Below, piece after piece: positions 33,930-44,206 of a stretch of DNA of 64,000 nt. Location: contig CM053326.1 of the NCBI GenBank assembly GCA_028583605.1, positions 33,200,431 to 33,264,430 on the forward strand, in the 5' to 3' direction. The translations under genes were made by a program, and so were the position numbers. How positions within the stretch are numbered: the stretch's first letter is position 1; each line of letters opens with the position of its first letter. A model generated the notes under the pieces. That model had not been told where the DNA came from, made no database searches, and saw nothing but the letters and a program-made list of their open reading frames with translations. The DNA is from Dastarcus helophoroides (taxonomy: Eukaryota; Arthropoda; Insecta; Coleoptera; Bothrideridae).

Positions 33930-34685
33930 AAACAAAATTTATATGCATTTGGACTCATTTCATTGTGAGTATGGGATATAAAAAAAAATAGTCAACGTAA
34001 GATTTTTTAAAATTTTTGATATCTTTTTAACTAAATAAGATGAAGCCAATGGCACTTCTTAGCTATTGTTTTGTAGTATGTTATGATTTTTTTTCGTAAC
34101 TTTTAGTTACTTTTGTCTATGCCAAAAATTGATAGAAAAATAGAAGAAAAAAATAAAATATGTAAAATATTCATTTTAACAAAAATAATTAAAAAAAGAA
34201 TAGAATGCATTCTGAATTTTATTTAACTTTATCACATCATATTAAAATACAAAAAACAACTTTACTTCAGGAATAATAAAAATCTGTTATATTTTGGACG
34301 ATGTAACATTCAATTTAATCTTTTTTTTCGAAGTATTGCATCAATTTTTATTCTGCAAATTTTTTATATATTATAGTACTTAATAATTAACATATATTAA
34401 TTTGGTGACTGCACCTCAGAAACAACTATTACAAAATTAAATTTTTTTTATCCCATTTTTGGGGTGGCTAAAATTAATCAAAAATTATGAAAAGATAATA
34501 TATGTATACCTAATAAACTACAAAATATTAACTAAGACATGCCGTTAGTTTCATCCTTCTAACTTATTTAGTTTAATTCAAAATATATAAATAATTTAAA
34601 ATATCTTGTTATATTGACAATATTTTTTAACATCTCGTAGTTGCTTTGAAATATCGAGCCCAAATACACATAAATATTGTTAAAA
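33930..34685. mobile_element. Probable inserted inverted-repeat element in the left arm
   Basis: TATATGCATTTGGACTCA (about 33940) and, inverted, TGAGCCCAAATACACATA-like sequence near 34660-34680 are related and bound the stretch that is absent from the right arm. The arms are short and diverged, so limits are approximate. Confidence 0.4.
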
Positions 34686-34949
34686 TGTCGAGATAACTAG
34701 AGACCAGATTTTAGGTACAATCAAATAAGGTAAAAAGGTGAGCAAAATGTTAAACTAGGCAAAAACGAACGTTTAAAAGGGACATTAAAAACGCAAAATA
34801 CTCTAAATAAGGCATTAAAAGGTCAAAACCACAATTACCAAGAAAAACGTTTATTAACAACTTTGAATATTACTTTTTTTCCATATACAAATTAAATATC
34901 TCTTCACGTCAACAGATATTCGTAATTTAAAAAGTTTTCCTCTATATCA

Positions 34950-35350
34950 GCGTTTCCGACACTTTTTGTCACGGCCCGGTAATTTTTAGGCTTCTTCGTG
35001 ATCCACTCATGGATTTTTTACCTATCTTAAAACTTCCTTTTTCCTTTGAAAATTTTGACCACATTTTGAGGTTAATAGTTAACATTTCGTTTTTTCTTTC
35101 TATGATTTTTTTAATTCTTTTCCCAAAATTTTGACTCTAATCCCAAAATGTTGTCTTCAAATCCCGAGTTTGATCGATCTTAAAACCAGATTCTTTTTCA
35201 AGTTGAGTTTCTCTTAAAATTTCCGTACTTTCTGAAACTTTTTCGAATACATTTAATTTTTTACATTTTTCTAAAAAAGTCGATGTTAAAAACAGAGACT
35301 TTTTTTTTCAAAATTTCGGTTGAAATCTTTCTATTTTACATTTTAAAGCC
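34950..35350 (+). repeat. Dispersed repeat, also at 60665-60965
   Basis: CTTTTTGTCACGGCCCGGTA, ATGGATTTTTTACCTATCTT, then CCCAAAATTTTGACT and CTTAAAACCAGATTC recur in the same order near 60690-60930. Its first bases coincide with the hAT-like end. Confidence 0.55.
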
Positions 35351-37919
35351 AAAATTTCAATAAAAAATGTAGAATTTTCTAATATTATAGCTTAAAAACA
35401 TGAAATGATAAAGCTATTTAAAAAAATTCCCAATTTAACCTTCCAATTTTGATGCTTAATCTAGAATTTTTATTTTTTTTTATTTAGACCTTTTTTTCTA
35501 AATTTTCGAGATTTTTTCGTTAATTAAAATAAAAATATCATTTTCTTTTTATGTTTGTCCAACACAAATGTTTAATTTTCTTGCGGAACTTTCTCTCTAA
35601 ACTCAAACTTGTCTTTTTCCTAAAGCCAATTTTAGCTAGAATTTTCCTCAATATCGACTTTCGACGATTTTTTACAAATTTTAGTGAATATTACGACTTC
35701 TTTTTGAAATTTAGAAATTAGAAGTTCTATTTGTTTTTTTTTTCTAGAACCTTTCATCATTTATTCGTCATGGTAGTCTTATTGGTCAGAAACATTATCA
35801 TTATTAATTTTATTTAACGTTTATGCGACCTAAAAAAATAAATATTACCAAACTGAATCGTAGAAATGCTAAATAAAATTTTAATGACTTTCATCATTTC
35901 TCTCAAAAATTCTATTAAAAATGGAAACGTCAAAATAGGAGTTTAAAACGTGGAATTTTAACGTTTTTATTTTGAGTCCAATATTTCAATTCATATCAAT
36001 ACTTCAAATTTAAATATTTAATTTTTGTGAGTTTAAGGCAGCAATTTTGAGAAAAATATCAAAATAAAAAATTTTCAAAAAATTAATACTTTTAAAAGAA
36101 AATCAAAATTTCCAAAAGTCTTTAATACCTTCATACTTTTAAAAGAATCCGAATTTAGATTAAAAAAATCGAGATATTTAAAATTAGTCAAAATTTTGAA
36201 AAATAGTATCAAATTTGAAAAAAGTGAAAATTGTGAAAATAAAAGTAAATATTTTGAAATACCAAAAATTTTAAAAAGGTAACAATTTTAGAAAAAGGTG
36301 ACATTTGGGAAACGTTAAAATTCTGAAAAAGTAGAACTTTTCAAAAATAAGCCAACATCTTCAAAAAGTTAATAATGTACAAAAAGTCGAAATGAGGAAA
36401 AAATAGAATTGTTTAAGTCAATAATTGCTGCAAAAAGTAAATTTATAGAAAGCCAAAATGTACAACAAAAGTCGAATTCCTCTAAGTAAAAAAAAACTCA
36501 AAATTTTTAAACAGTCAAATTTTGATAAAAATTAAAATTTGAAAAAATGAAACATTCGAAATAGAAATGTCAATTAAAAAAAAATACAAAAAATGCAAAA
36601 TCTTGAGGAAAAGTAGAAAATTTAAAGACAAACATTTTGAAAAAAATTAAAATGTTTATAAAAATAGGAACTTGAAAAAAGTGGAAATTTTGAAAAGTCG
36701 ATATTTTTAATAAATCGATATTTATAAAAATCTTAAAATTTCGATAAAAATTTGAAATCAAAATTAGAAAAAAATAGAAATAATGGAAATTTTCAAATGT
36801 CAACGTTTCATAAATCATAATTTTTATAAAAATCGAATTCTTCAGAAAAAATAAAAATAACGTAAGAAAATCATCATTTTGGGAAAACGAATAAATATTT
36901 ACAAAAAAGTCCACCTTTTGAAAAAAGGCAAAATTTTCAAAATATTTTTAAAAGCTACAAAAATGTGGAAATTCTGACACAAAGAATGAAATTTAGAAAA
37001 TAACTATAATTCTTCAAAAACAAAAACTTCTAGAAAAAGTCAAAATTTTGAGTTAAAATTTTCAAAATAAATAAAATAAAAGTTTCATAGAAAGCCGGAA
37101 AATTTGAAAAGTTTAAAATTTTCAAGATAAGTTAAAAAATTGCAAAAAAGTGAAAAAAGCGAAATAAGTATAGAAATTCCCAAAATTTTGAGAAAAAGCC
37201 AACATTTTGAAAAAGGAGTAGAAATTTTAAAAGAAAGTGGAAATTAAAAAAAAGGAAATTTTTAAATGTCGAAATTTCAAAGATGGAATTTTCAACAAAA
37301 AAAACTACAAACACGTAAACATTTTCTAAAAAGTCGTTTTATTTTGAATACGAAATTTTAAAAAAAGTCGAATTCTTTTAAAAAAAATTTATAGTCAAAA
37401 TATTTAAAAAGATTGAGGTTTCCAGTCAGAATTTTCAAAAAAAGTAATACGATTTTGAAAAAGGTTAAGATTTTCAGTCGATAATAAATTTTTAAAAAAT
37501 CAGAGTATTCAAAAACAAAAAAAATTTTTGCTAAAACGTCAATTATGTAAAAAAAGTTTTCAACAACACAAAATCTAAATGTAAAAAAAAATCACTTCAG
37601 AAATCATTTTTTTTAAACAAAGTTGAAAATTAAAATAATATCGAAAATTTGAAAAAAAAAGTTGATATCTTTACAATTTGAAAACGCCCCCCGTTAAACC
37701 AAGGCATAAAAATTGCGGCAGGCACGTCGTCAAGGTCAAGGTCGTCAAGCCATAATTTTTACGAGTAGAAAAATGTTATGAAAAAAATACGAAAAAATCT
37801 AAATTTAACAAATATTCAATAAAATTAATATTATTTTTTTTAATGTACTTGCTTTACGCATATAGGATTACAAGAGGCACTAGAAATGTTATCTCTTGTT
37901 TTCATAAACTTTATGAATA
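35351..37919. repeat. Low-complexity block, T-rich then A-rich
   Basis: T-rich to about 35750, then A-rich from 36000 to 37680. Minus-strand frames of 60-114 codons here are Phe-rich translations of the A-runs. 35765-35890 contains a small palindromic element (separate entry). Confidence 0.55.
35765..35895. mobile_element. Small palindromic element, copy 1
   Basis: TTATTAATTTTATTTAACG and, inverted, GCTAAATAAAATTTTAATG about 70 bp apart, preceded by CATGGTAGTCTTATTGGTCA. The same layout recurs at 49610-49770. No coding capacity; MITE-like. Confidence 0.5.
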
Positions 37920-37921
37920 CA

Positions 37922-39625
37922 GTATGTCCCACCGGGAATCGCCGCTATCGATATCGGACAAAATACTCATCTAAAAAATTTGAATATTTATCAACTTAGC
38001 AAAGTCGACGAGACCAACACAACTAAAATATTCGCAAAGTTTTAATACTTCCGGTAATACGGGAAGTTGACACCAATTTCGTTATTTTAAACGAGACACC
38101 CTATATATTTTTGCATTCTTGAATTTCATTTGATATTTTAAGGCCACTTTGGATAACAAACATTGTTCCTAAAATTTATAGTTTTCGAGATAATTGGATT
38201 TTTTTTAAATTTGACAGATGCAAGGTCCCACAAAATTCTTTGTATCTTTTTCCAGAAACTAAATATTTATTTCATATTTCGTACAGTGAGCAGAACTCAT
38301 AGAAAGCTATCTTGCACAACTTTCGTAAGTTCAAAAACATTATACCCAGTGTTGAATTGAGGTCTGCATATTTTGGTAAATTCAAACAGCCATAACTTTG
38401 TTATCTCAAATGTAACACCCTATATTTTTTTGGCCTATCTAATGCAGATTTAAAGGATCTTTTAACTGATATAGGCATTGCATTGAAAATAATTGCAATT
38501 CTATTTTTTTTTATTTCACGGTCGTTGAATTCTTATTAAGTAGCATGCCAGTGACATAATGAGTAGAAACAAATGAAATGTACTTAAAAAAAGGAAACAA
38601 TCTATATCGACAATTAAATTATGAAACAATCAATGAAATTATTTATAGTAGTTCATAGTGTGTGATGAAGCTAAAATTAAAACATGACTAGTCGACATAA
38701 TTGGAAATGCTATTTCGACATTTTTTTATCAACAACAAATTTGCTTCTACCTGATTTCTCTTTGACGGAGTCGAATTTTGTGAGGTTTTCTACCATTCGC
38801 TTTACTGGATTTCATAGGGGCTTTACTTTATCTGGATATTGAACAGCAAATTTATCACTATCCCATGTTTGTGATATTACTCTCTTACATCATTTTCCAT
38901 TTCACATTAAATGAACAATTATCAAGTAGCATATCAGTGACATTACGAGTAGAAATATATCGACAATTATAGTCGATAGAGATTATTTCTACTCGTAATG
39001 TCACTGATATGCTACTTGATAATTGTTCATTTAATGTGAAATGGAAACTTAAAAGTAAAAAAATGCAATTATTTCCTAAAGTTGTTACAACAACCCTTAG
39101 AAGTCTTATATCAGGTAAAAGATAATTAAAATCTACATAAGATAGGCTAAAAAAATATAGGATGTTTCCGTAAAATGTTCAGACATAAATTCAAGACTCG
39201 GTATTATGTTTTTGGACTTACGAAAGTTATGCAAGATAGCTTTGTATGTGTTCTACTCACATACATATGAAATTAATAGCTGATTTCTGGAAAAAGATAC
39301 AAATAATTTCGTGGGACCTTGCATCTGTCAAATTTTTTATAAAAATCCATTTATTTCCGAAAACTATAAATTTTAAAGACAATGTTTGTTATCCAAATTA
39401 ACCTTAAATTATCAAATAAAATCCAAAAATGCAAAGATATACGAGGTGCATCATTTAAAATAGCGAAGTCGGTGTCAACTTCCGGTATAACCAAAAATGC
39501 TACAAGTTTGCGAATATTTTAGGTGTGTTGGTCTTGTCTTTGATAAGTTGCCAAATTTTCAAATGTTTTAGATGAGTACTTTGCCAGATATCATATCGCG
39601 GCGATTCCCGGTGGGACACTCTTAT
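37922..39625. mobile_element. 1.7-kb foldback element
   Basis: The left arm starts GTCCCACCGGGAATCGCCG (about 37927) and the right arm ends CGGCGATTCCCGGTGGGAC (about 39599-39617). The arms stay homologous inward through TTCCGGTA...GAAGTTGACACC, GATGCAAGGTCCCAC, CAAGATAGCTTT-type and TATAGG-type blocks, to about 38590 on the left and 38985 on the right, with visible divergence. No open frame is conserved. It resembles Drosophila-type foldback transposons in layout. Confidence 0.8.
38895..39046. repeat. Perfect 62-bp central palindrome
   Basis: The arms 38895-38956 and 38985-39046 are exact inverted copies (TTCCATTTCACATTAAATGA to CATTACGAGTAGAAAT) with a 28-bp spacer containing its own small hairpin around TCGACAATTATAGTCGA. 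A third, diverged copy of part of it is near 38535-38570 in the left arm. Confidence 0.95.
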
Positions 39626-40178
39626 AAATAAACAAGAGGAGGAAAATTCTGTGACCCAACATTTTACTTTCATGGCCCGGAATCGGGTCACAACCCACAT
39701 TTGAGAAACGCTGGTATAGTCCAATTGCCCTGCGTTACAATAGCAAGTAAAATTTTAAAGGGGCTGGATGGGTCATATTTGTCAATTGTTATTAAATTAC
39801 ATTTCTTGGACATTTATGCTTTAAGCTTCTTCTTGTTATTTTGGTGGAATAAATTTCCATGTTATTGCTTTATTTTATCAAGTACATATTTCTGCCTAAA
39901 TTCTTCAGAAGTGTATTGTAAATGTACTTGGAAAACCCATAGACAAGGAAAAATAGGCACGAACATTTTTAAAATTGGGTGGAAATTATGTATAAAAGGC
40001 AAAAAACAAGCGAAATTAAAATTTAGGCAACAACGCATGAAAAACGCCAAAAAAGGTGAAAAGGTAGGATCATAGGATTTTATCTAAAATCCGGTCTCTA
40101 GGGATAACTTTACGAAAATATCACTACAGGGTCCCATTTGGGGACCATTTCGCCATAGTTATCCTGCTAGACCCTTTC

Positions 40179-42284
40179 GAAAAGAAACACCACATTTTTA
40201 GTTTTCAGTTTCAATTCAAAAATTAGGAAATAAAAAAGTAAATGTAAATATTAAATTTTCAGAGATTGCAATCTTGCTATTAAAAACGAAATTTCGAAAA
40301 AAAAAACGGAAATATCCATGAATATTGAAATTAGCAGAAATATGCTAAAACTGTGTTTTCGACATTTGAAGTCGAAATTTTGGAGAAAGTTGAATTTTAC
40401 ATAAAAAATTTTTTAGCATATATTCTAGATGCATTCAAAATTTTAAAAAAATTTGGCAGGCTTTGGAGACTACTCATAGAAGTGAAAAATTAAAACTAGG
40501 AAATAACAGTGTCTATGTAGTGTACTTCGAACCCACACCAGTGAACAAGTCGGAATCTTGGAAACATTTTACAATAAATGTTGCCAACTTGACTTTCCTT
40601 TTTAAATTTGTAGTTTGGATGCTTGTAGTCGTGTGGAAACGAATCCAATTTTTATTGATAGTAAAATACACATACACATGAACTTTACACTTTTTTCTTT
40701 ATTGAAAATAATGTTCAACATCTTATTAGTACTACTATCTGTCATTTCTGGAGCACTAGAGTATCACATTTTACAATTTATTTAAAAGGTACTAACAAAC
40801 AAAACAGTACCTTCTCGAATGATACCTTCTCGTGGGATGTTAAACATTATACAGCTTAACGCACTTAAAAAAGTTTTCACTTCAAAAATCATCATCATGA
40901 AGCCAAAATTTTCAAAAAGTTGAAATTTCGGAAAACTCTGAATCTACAAAAAAATCAAATTTAGATTCTAAATTCCGAGAAAAAAGTAGAAATTTCATAA
41001 ATAAGGTCGATGTGAAATGAATTAGCGATGATTTCTGTCGTTAAAAGTAAAACTTCTGAGGTTAATTACACAACATTTGCATAAAAAAATGTGTTGATGT
41101 TTATTACATTTGCAATTATCGTTACGTATGAAGGTTTAGAAAAATAGCCAAATTGTTTTCGTGAATCAGTACAATTATCAAAAGTTCTGATTTCTTTCAA
41201 TATTTAGCGTCCAGTTGAATTTATGTAACATGTCTAGCTATAGGTGCTGTTTAAAATCAGCAAGATTACTTCATTAACTCGGTAATGCGGTAATTAATTT
41301 GGAGCCGTAACGTATGTTCCAGCAGAATGAAAAATGCTTGTCAGGAAGTCGAAAAATGATATCAATTACTCAATTTTCACATATTTTACTACATAATACC
41401 ACATATTTGAATGCTAATGCGGCCAAACAAAATCATTTCCTAAACTGATTACTACAATGGTTAAGTTTGCCAACTTTTACATTCACATTTTCCCACCACG
41501 CACGCCGAAAAAATATAATTTAAATTTCATCCAAGAGAAATTCCAACTCTAATAATAACAATATTAAACTTGTTAATCGCAAAAGTTGTATAATTTGATT
41601 GCAACATTTTTAGATGCTTATTAGCGTTATTTATCGCCAATTTAAATAGAAACTATATACGTGATTGTCCGGTGAAAGTATGAAAAGCTGAACTAGAAAT
41701 TGTGGCGAAATAAGTGGCAAATGTTTACAAGCCTGATATGTGAAGTCCAAGACCAATGCATAATGGTCTGTTTCAACACCATCTGACAAAATAGAAGCCA
41801 TATAAATTATGAGGGACAGCTCCGAATATAATTTAATTCAATCTAATAAATGTTGTACCAATTAATTGTAGGCTAGTGTATAGTTACGTGAAAGCCGCAG
41901 CTCTTGGTGAAATGCGCATTTTTGCCTCTAATCTTTTAAGTCTAATTAAGTGAAGGTATTAAGAAACGTTTTTAAATTAGGAACTGAATCATTAGTTGCG
42001 ATTATTGTTAAAAAGTCCGCAACTATTGATAAATTAATTTCGTCATTTTTCCGGGATTGCTAAAGGCAAAACAATTGTTAAAAAGTAATTTTAACAATAA
42101 CATAATGAAGACGTAATGTATTTAAAGTGTAAGAAATTATAGCATATTACCTTTTAAATGTTATACTAATAATGGAGTTTTTCCAAGTAAATGGTAAAGG
42201 GGTAATGAATATCTTCAAAAGATCATTGGGAGATGAGCACTTTCTTTATTTTGAAGGTAAATGCTTTTTTCAATTACGCTGAGG
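40179..42284. other. Mostly unique DNA, no gene recognised
   Basis: Apart from the repeat at 40468-40640, 41000-42284 is among the least repetitive sequence in the window. No long frame or recognisable exon is seen. Confidence 0.3.
40468..40640 (+). repeat. Dispersed repeat, second of a pair
   Basis: Matches 7966-8125. Within a 72-codon plus frame (40463-40681) it reads KLGNNSVYVVYFEPTPVNKS, and the aligned frame of the other copy is similar but has stops. The family is not recognised. Confidence 0.5.
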
Positions 42285-42600
42285 TATTAAAAATTCTTAG
42301 CCTACTATAGAAGCAGACAAAATTTGAAAGTCAAAATATTTCATTATTTCAGATAATCTCTTCATTTCGTGCATTTATTAAACCGAACTTGCAACGCCTC
42401 CAGACTTTTCAAAAAAGTTTTAACTTGCTATGAAAACCGAGGCTTCACAGCTTCTATAACCTCTTCGTTGGGAAAAAACTACATTTTAAACTCTTTTTCA
42501 GTTGAGGAAAGAGATGATACTCGGAGCCTGATCTGGTGAATAGGGAGGTGTTCCAGTAATTCGAACCCCAAATCACAACCTATTTCTGTACCCTAGAAGC
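42285..42600 (-). pseudogene. Mariner transposase C-terminal fragment
   Basis: Minus-strand reading from about 42590 gives CDLGFELLEHLPIHQIR, degenerate for the LG-ELL-HPPYSPDLA motif, then NEEVIEAVKPRFS, a stop, and KTFLKSLEALQVRFNKCTK, matching the C-terminus of DD34D mariner transposases (family pattern EEVI-AV---F, then LEAL--RWNKCI). It is frameshifted in the SPDLAPSD region, contains several stops, and is cut off exactly where the Tc1 element begins. Confidence 0.65.
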
Positions 42601-42606
42601 AAACTA

Positions 42607-44204
42607 GAGAGACTCACAGCTTAAATGATGCAGTGAGCATACAACAGATAAAACTACTGGCACAAACATACAAAAAGAACCAAACACAAAGAGTTACTAA
42701 TAGTTATAAACCTTTGCAAATATAGTTCAAACTTTATTGTATGTCAAGCTCTAAAAGTAATGTACCTGACAAAAAAATGCAAACAAACGGATGCGCCTAT
42801 AAAATAGAGCGCACAGCTAACCACATGCTAACCACAAAATACCATAAATTTGTACTTTATCAATAATCTAAAGGTCTCTCTTTGTTATCAATAATTGCCT
42901 GTAATCTTTTAGGCACTGTCTCTACTAAGATTTGGGTGTATTGAGAAGAAATTGTCTTTCGATCTTCAATGATCATCTTTAACTCATTTTTATTGTTTAC
43001 GTTATGTTTAGCGACTTTTATATTGACCATACATTTTCTATTATATTAACGTTAGGTGATAGTGGTGGTGTATTAAGGCAGGTCAGACAATTTTGAAATA
43101 GCCATTCTCGTACATTACACTCTGAAAGTTTTGGGTTGTTGTCGTGAGAAAATTGAAAATTTTGTTGAATGTTTAATTCTTCAGTAATATATTGTACGAA
43201 CTGTTTTAAAATATTGAAGCAGTAATAGTAACACTAACCCATTCTACCGTCACTAAAGTGTATTTTGCCGACCCTGACAAAAGACAAAGCATCACGCGTT
43301 GACCATCCTATTAAACTGAAAATTTCAAATTCTTAAATTTTAATCCTTTTTTAGGTTTTCTCTTAAAGTTATCTTCCTATCTGACGAAAAAAGGTTAAAT
43401 TTCGTTTCATCAGTCAATAATACTGAATTCATGCAGATCATTCATTTATTAAGATGCTTCTGAGTGAATTCCATTCTTAGCTTTCTTTTGAGAGGTATAT
43501 TCCGAGATATTCTCCCTTGTAAATTAATTCTCCTTAAAACAGGTCGTATTTTTTTTCGGCAACATTGTTTTTTGATGTCTTATGAACTTCTATTGTTAAC
43601 TTTGAGGCACTTAATTTGGGGTTTTTGGTGCTTGTTCTTACACCTGCTCCTTGTCGTATTGAGTAAAAATTTTGTTATAAGTTAATTTATTTAAGGTCCT
43701 ATTTTGTTTTAGTATAATGTTTTATAATATGTTAAAATGCTCGTTGACCTGTTTAACCATTTTAGCAATTTTCTAAGTTGTAACCATTATTAAAATGGTT
43801 AATCATTATTTTTGACTTCTCAATTGTGGTATGACGGTCCGCACAGCTATTTGTGTCTGTTTTACAAACATTTGGCATAAACAATATGGCACAAAATTAA
43901 GATTTACTATTATAAACATCTAATAATTAGCTAAATGGGAAACATCTTCCGTAATTCTGATGATATGGGCAAGTGCTGCAGCCTGCATCTTTTAAACTGT
44001 GATGCTGAATTAACCGGTTTCCAAAAATTTTTATTTATATTTTGGTTTTTGTCAGCATTGTATTTATATTATTCTAGGGGTAAATTACATATACATACCC
44101 GTATTTACTACAACCAACATTTCCCCCAGTTTTCATTTGCTTATTTTTATATGCTCTTTTATAATAAAATATGATAACTGCATCATTTAAGCTGTGAGTC
44201 ACTG
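42607..44204 (-). mobile_element. Tc1-like transposon, about 1.6 kb
   Basis: Ends are inverted: GACTCACAGCTTAAATGATG from 42611 and its complement CATCATTTAAGCTGTGAGTC ending at 44200. The right terminus is CAGTGACTCACAGC and the left is the diverged GAGAGACTCACAGC. TA flanks both sides (42605-42606 and 44205-44206). Size and ends fit the Tc1 branch of Tc1/mariner. The transposase inside is inactivated. Confidence 0.88.
42850..43700 (-). pseudogene. DD34E Tc1-type transposase, inactivated
   Basis: Minus-strand reading shows TDETKFNLFSSDRKITLREN (about 43340-43420) with the first catalytic Asp, then SHDNNPKLSECNVREWLFQN with the second Asp, and TPPLSPNVNIIENVW with the Glu (about 43020-43150). 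Exactly 34 residues separate the second Asp and the Glu. Upstream, toward 43700, NISEYTSQKKAKNGIHSEA-type sequence suggests the degenerate DNA-binding domain. Stops and shifts leave no long open frame. The family enzyme is about 340 residues. Confidence 0.85.
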
Positions 44205-44206
44205 TA

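Larger units (their letters stand above)
34948..39713. mobile_element. Pair of hAT-like ends in inverted orientation
   Basis: CAGCGTTTCCGACAC begins at 34948. Read inward from 39713, the minus strand gives CAGCGTTTCTCAAATGTGGG, and both continue into GC-richer sequence (CACGGCCCGG; GTGACCCGATTCCGGGCC). Such ends are typical of animal hAT elements. The 8-bp flanks do not match, so they may be two separate relics rather than one 4.8-kb element. Confidence 0.4.
33840..40178. mobile_element. Composite inverted-repeat region
   Basis: AAGGGTCT-TCTAGCAGGATAA and following bases at 33840-33887 return inverted at 40128-40178 (TTATCCTGCTAGACCCTTTC). A second shorter inverted match, TAGAGACC-GATTTTAG, lies at 34692-34713 and 40091-40112. 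About 800 bp separate the two matches on the left but only about 20 bp on the right, so the left arm carries an insertion. Inside lie hAT-like ends and a 1.7-kb foldback. No transposase is recognised. Confidence 0.55.

Noticed and set aside
36570..36914. 114-codon minus-strand frame
   Set aside because: Phe/Ile/Leu-rich peptide from an A-rich low-complexity block, with no domain and the same character as neighbouring frames.
43464..43685. 73-codon hydrophobic plus frame
   Set aside because: Antisense to the Tc1 transposase N-terminal region; a shadow frame.
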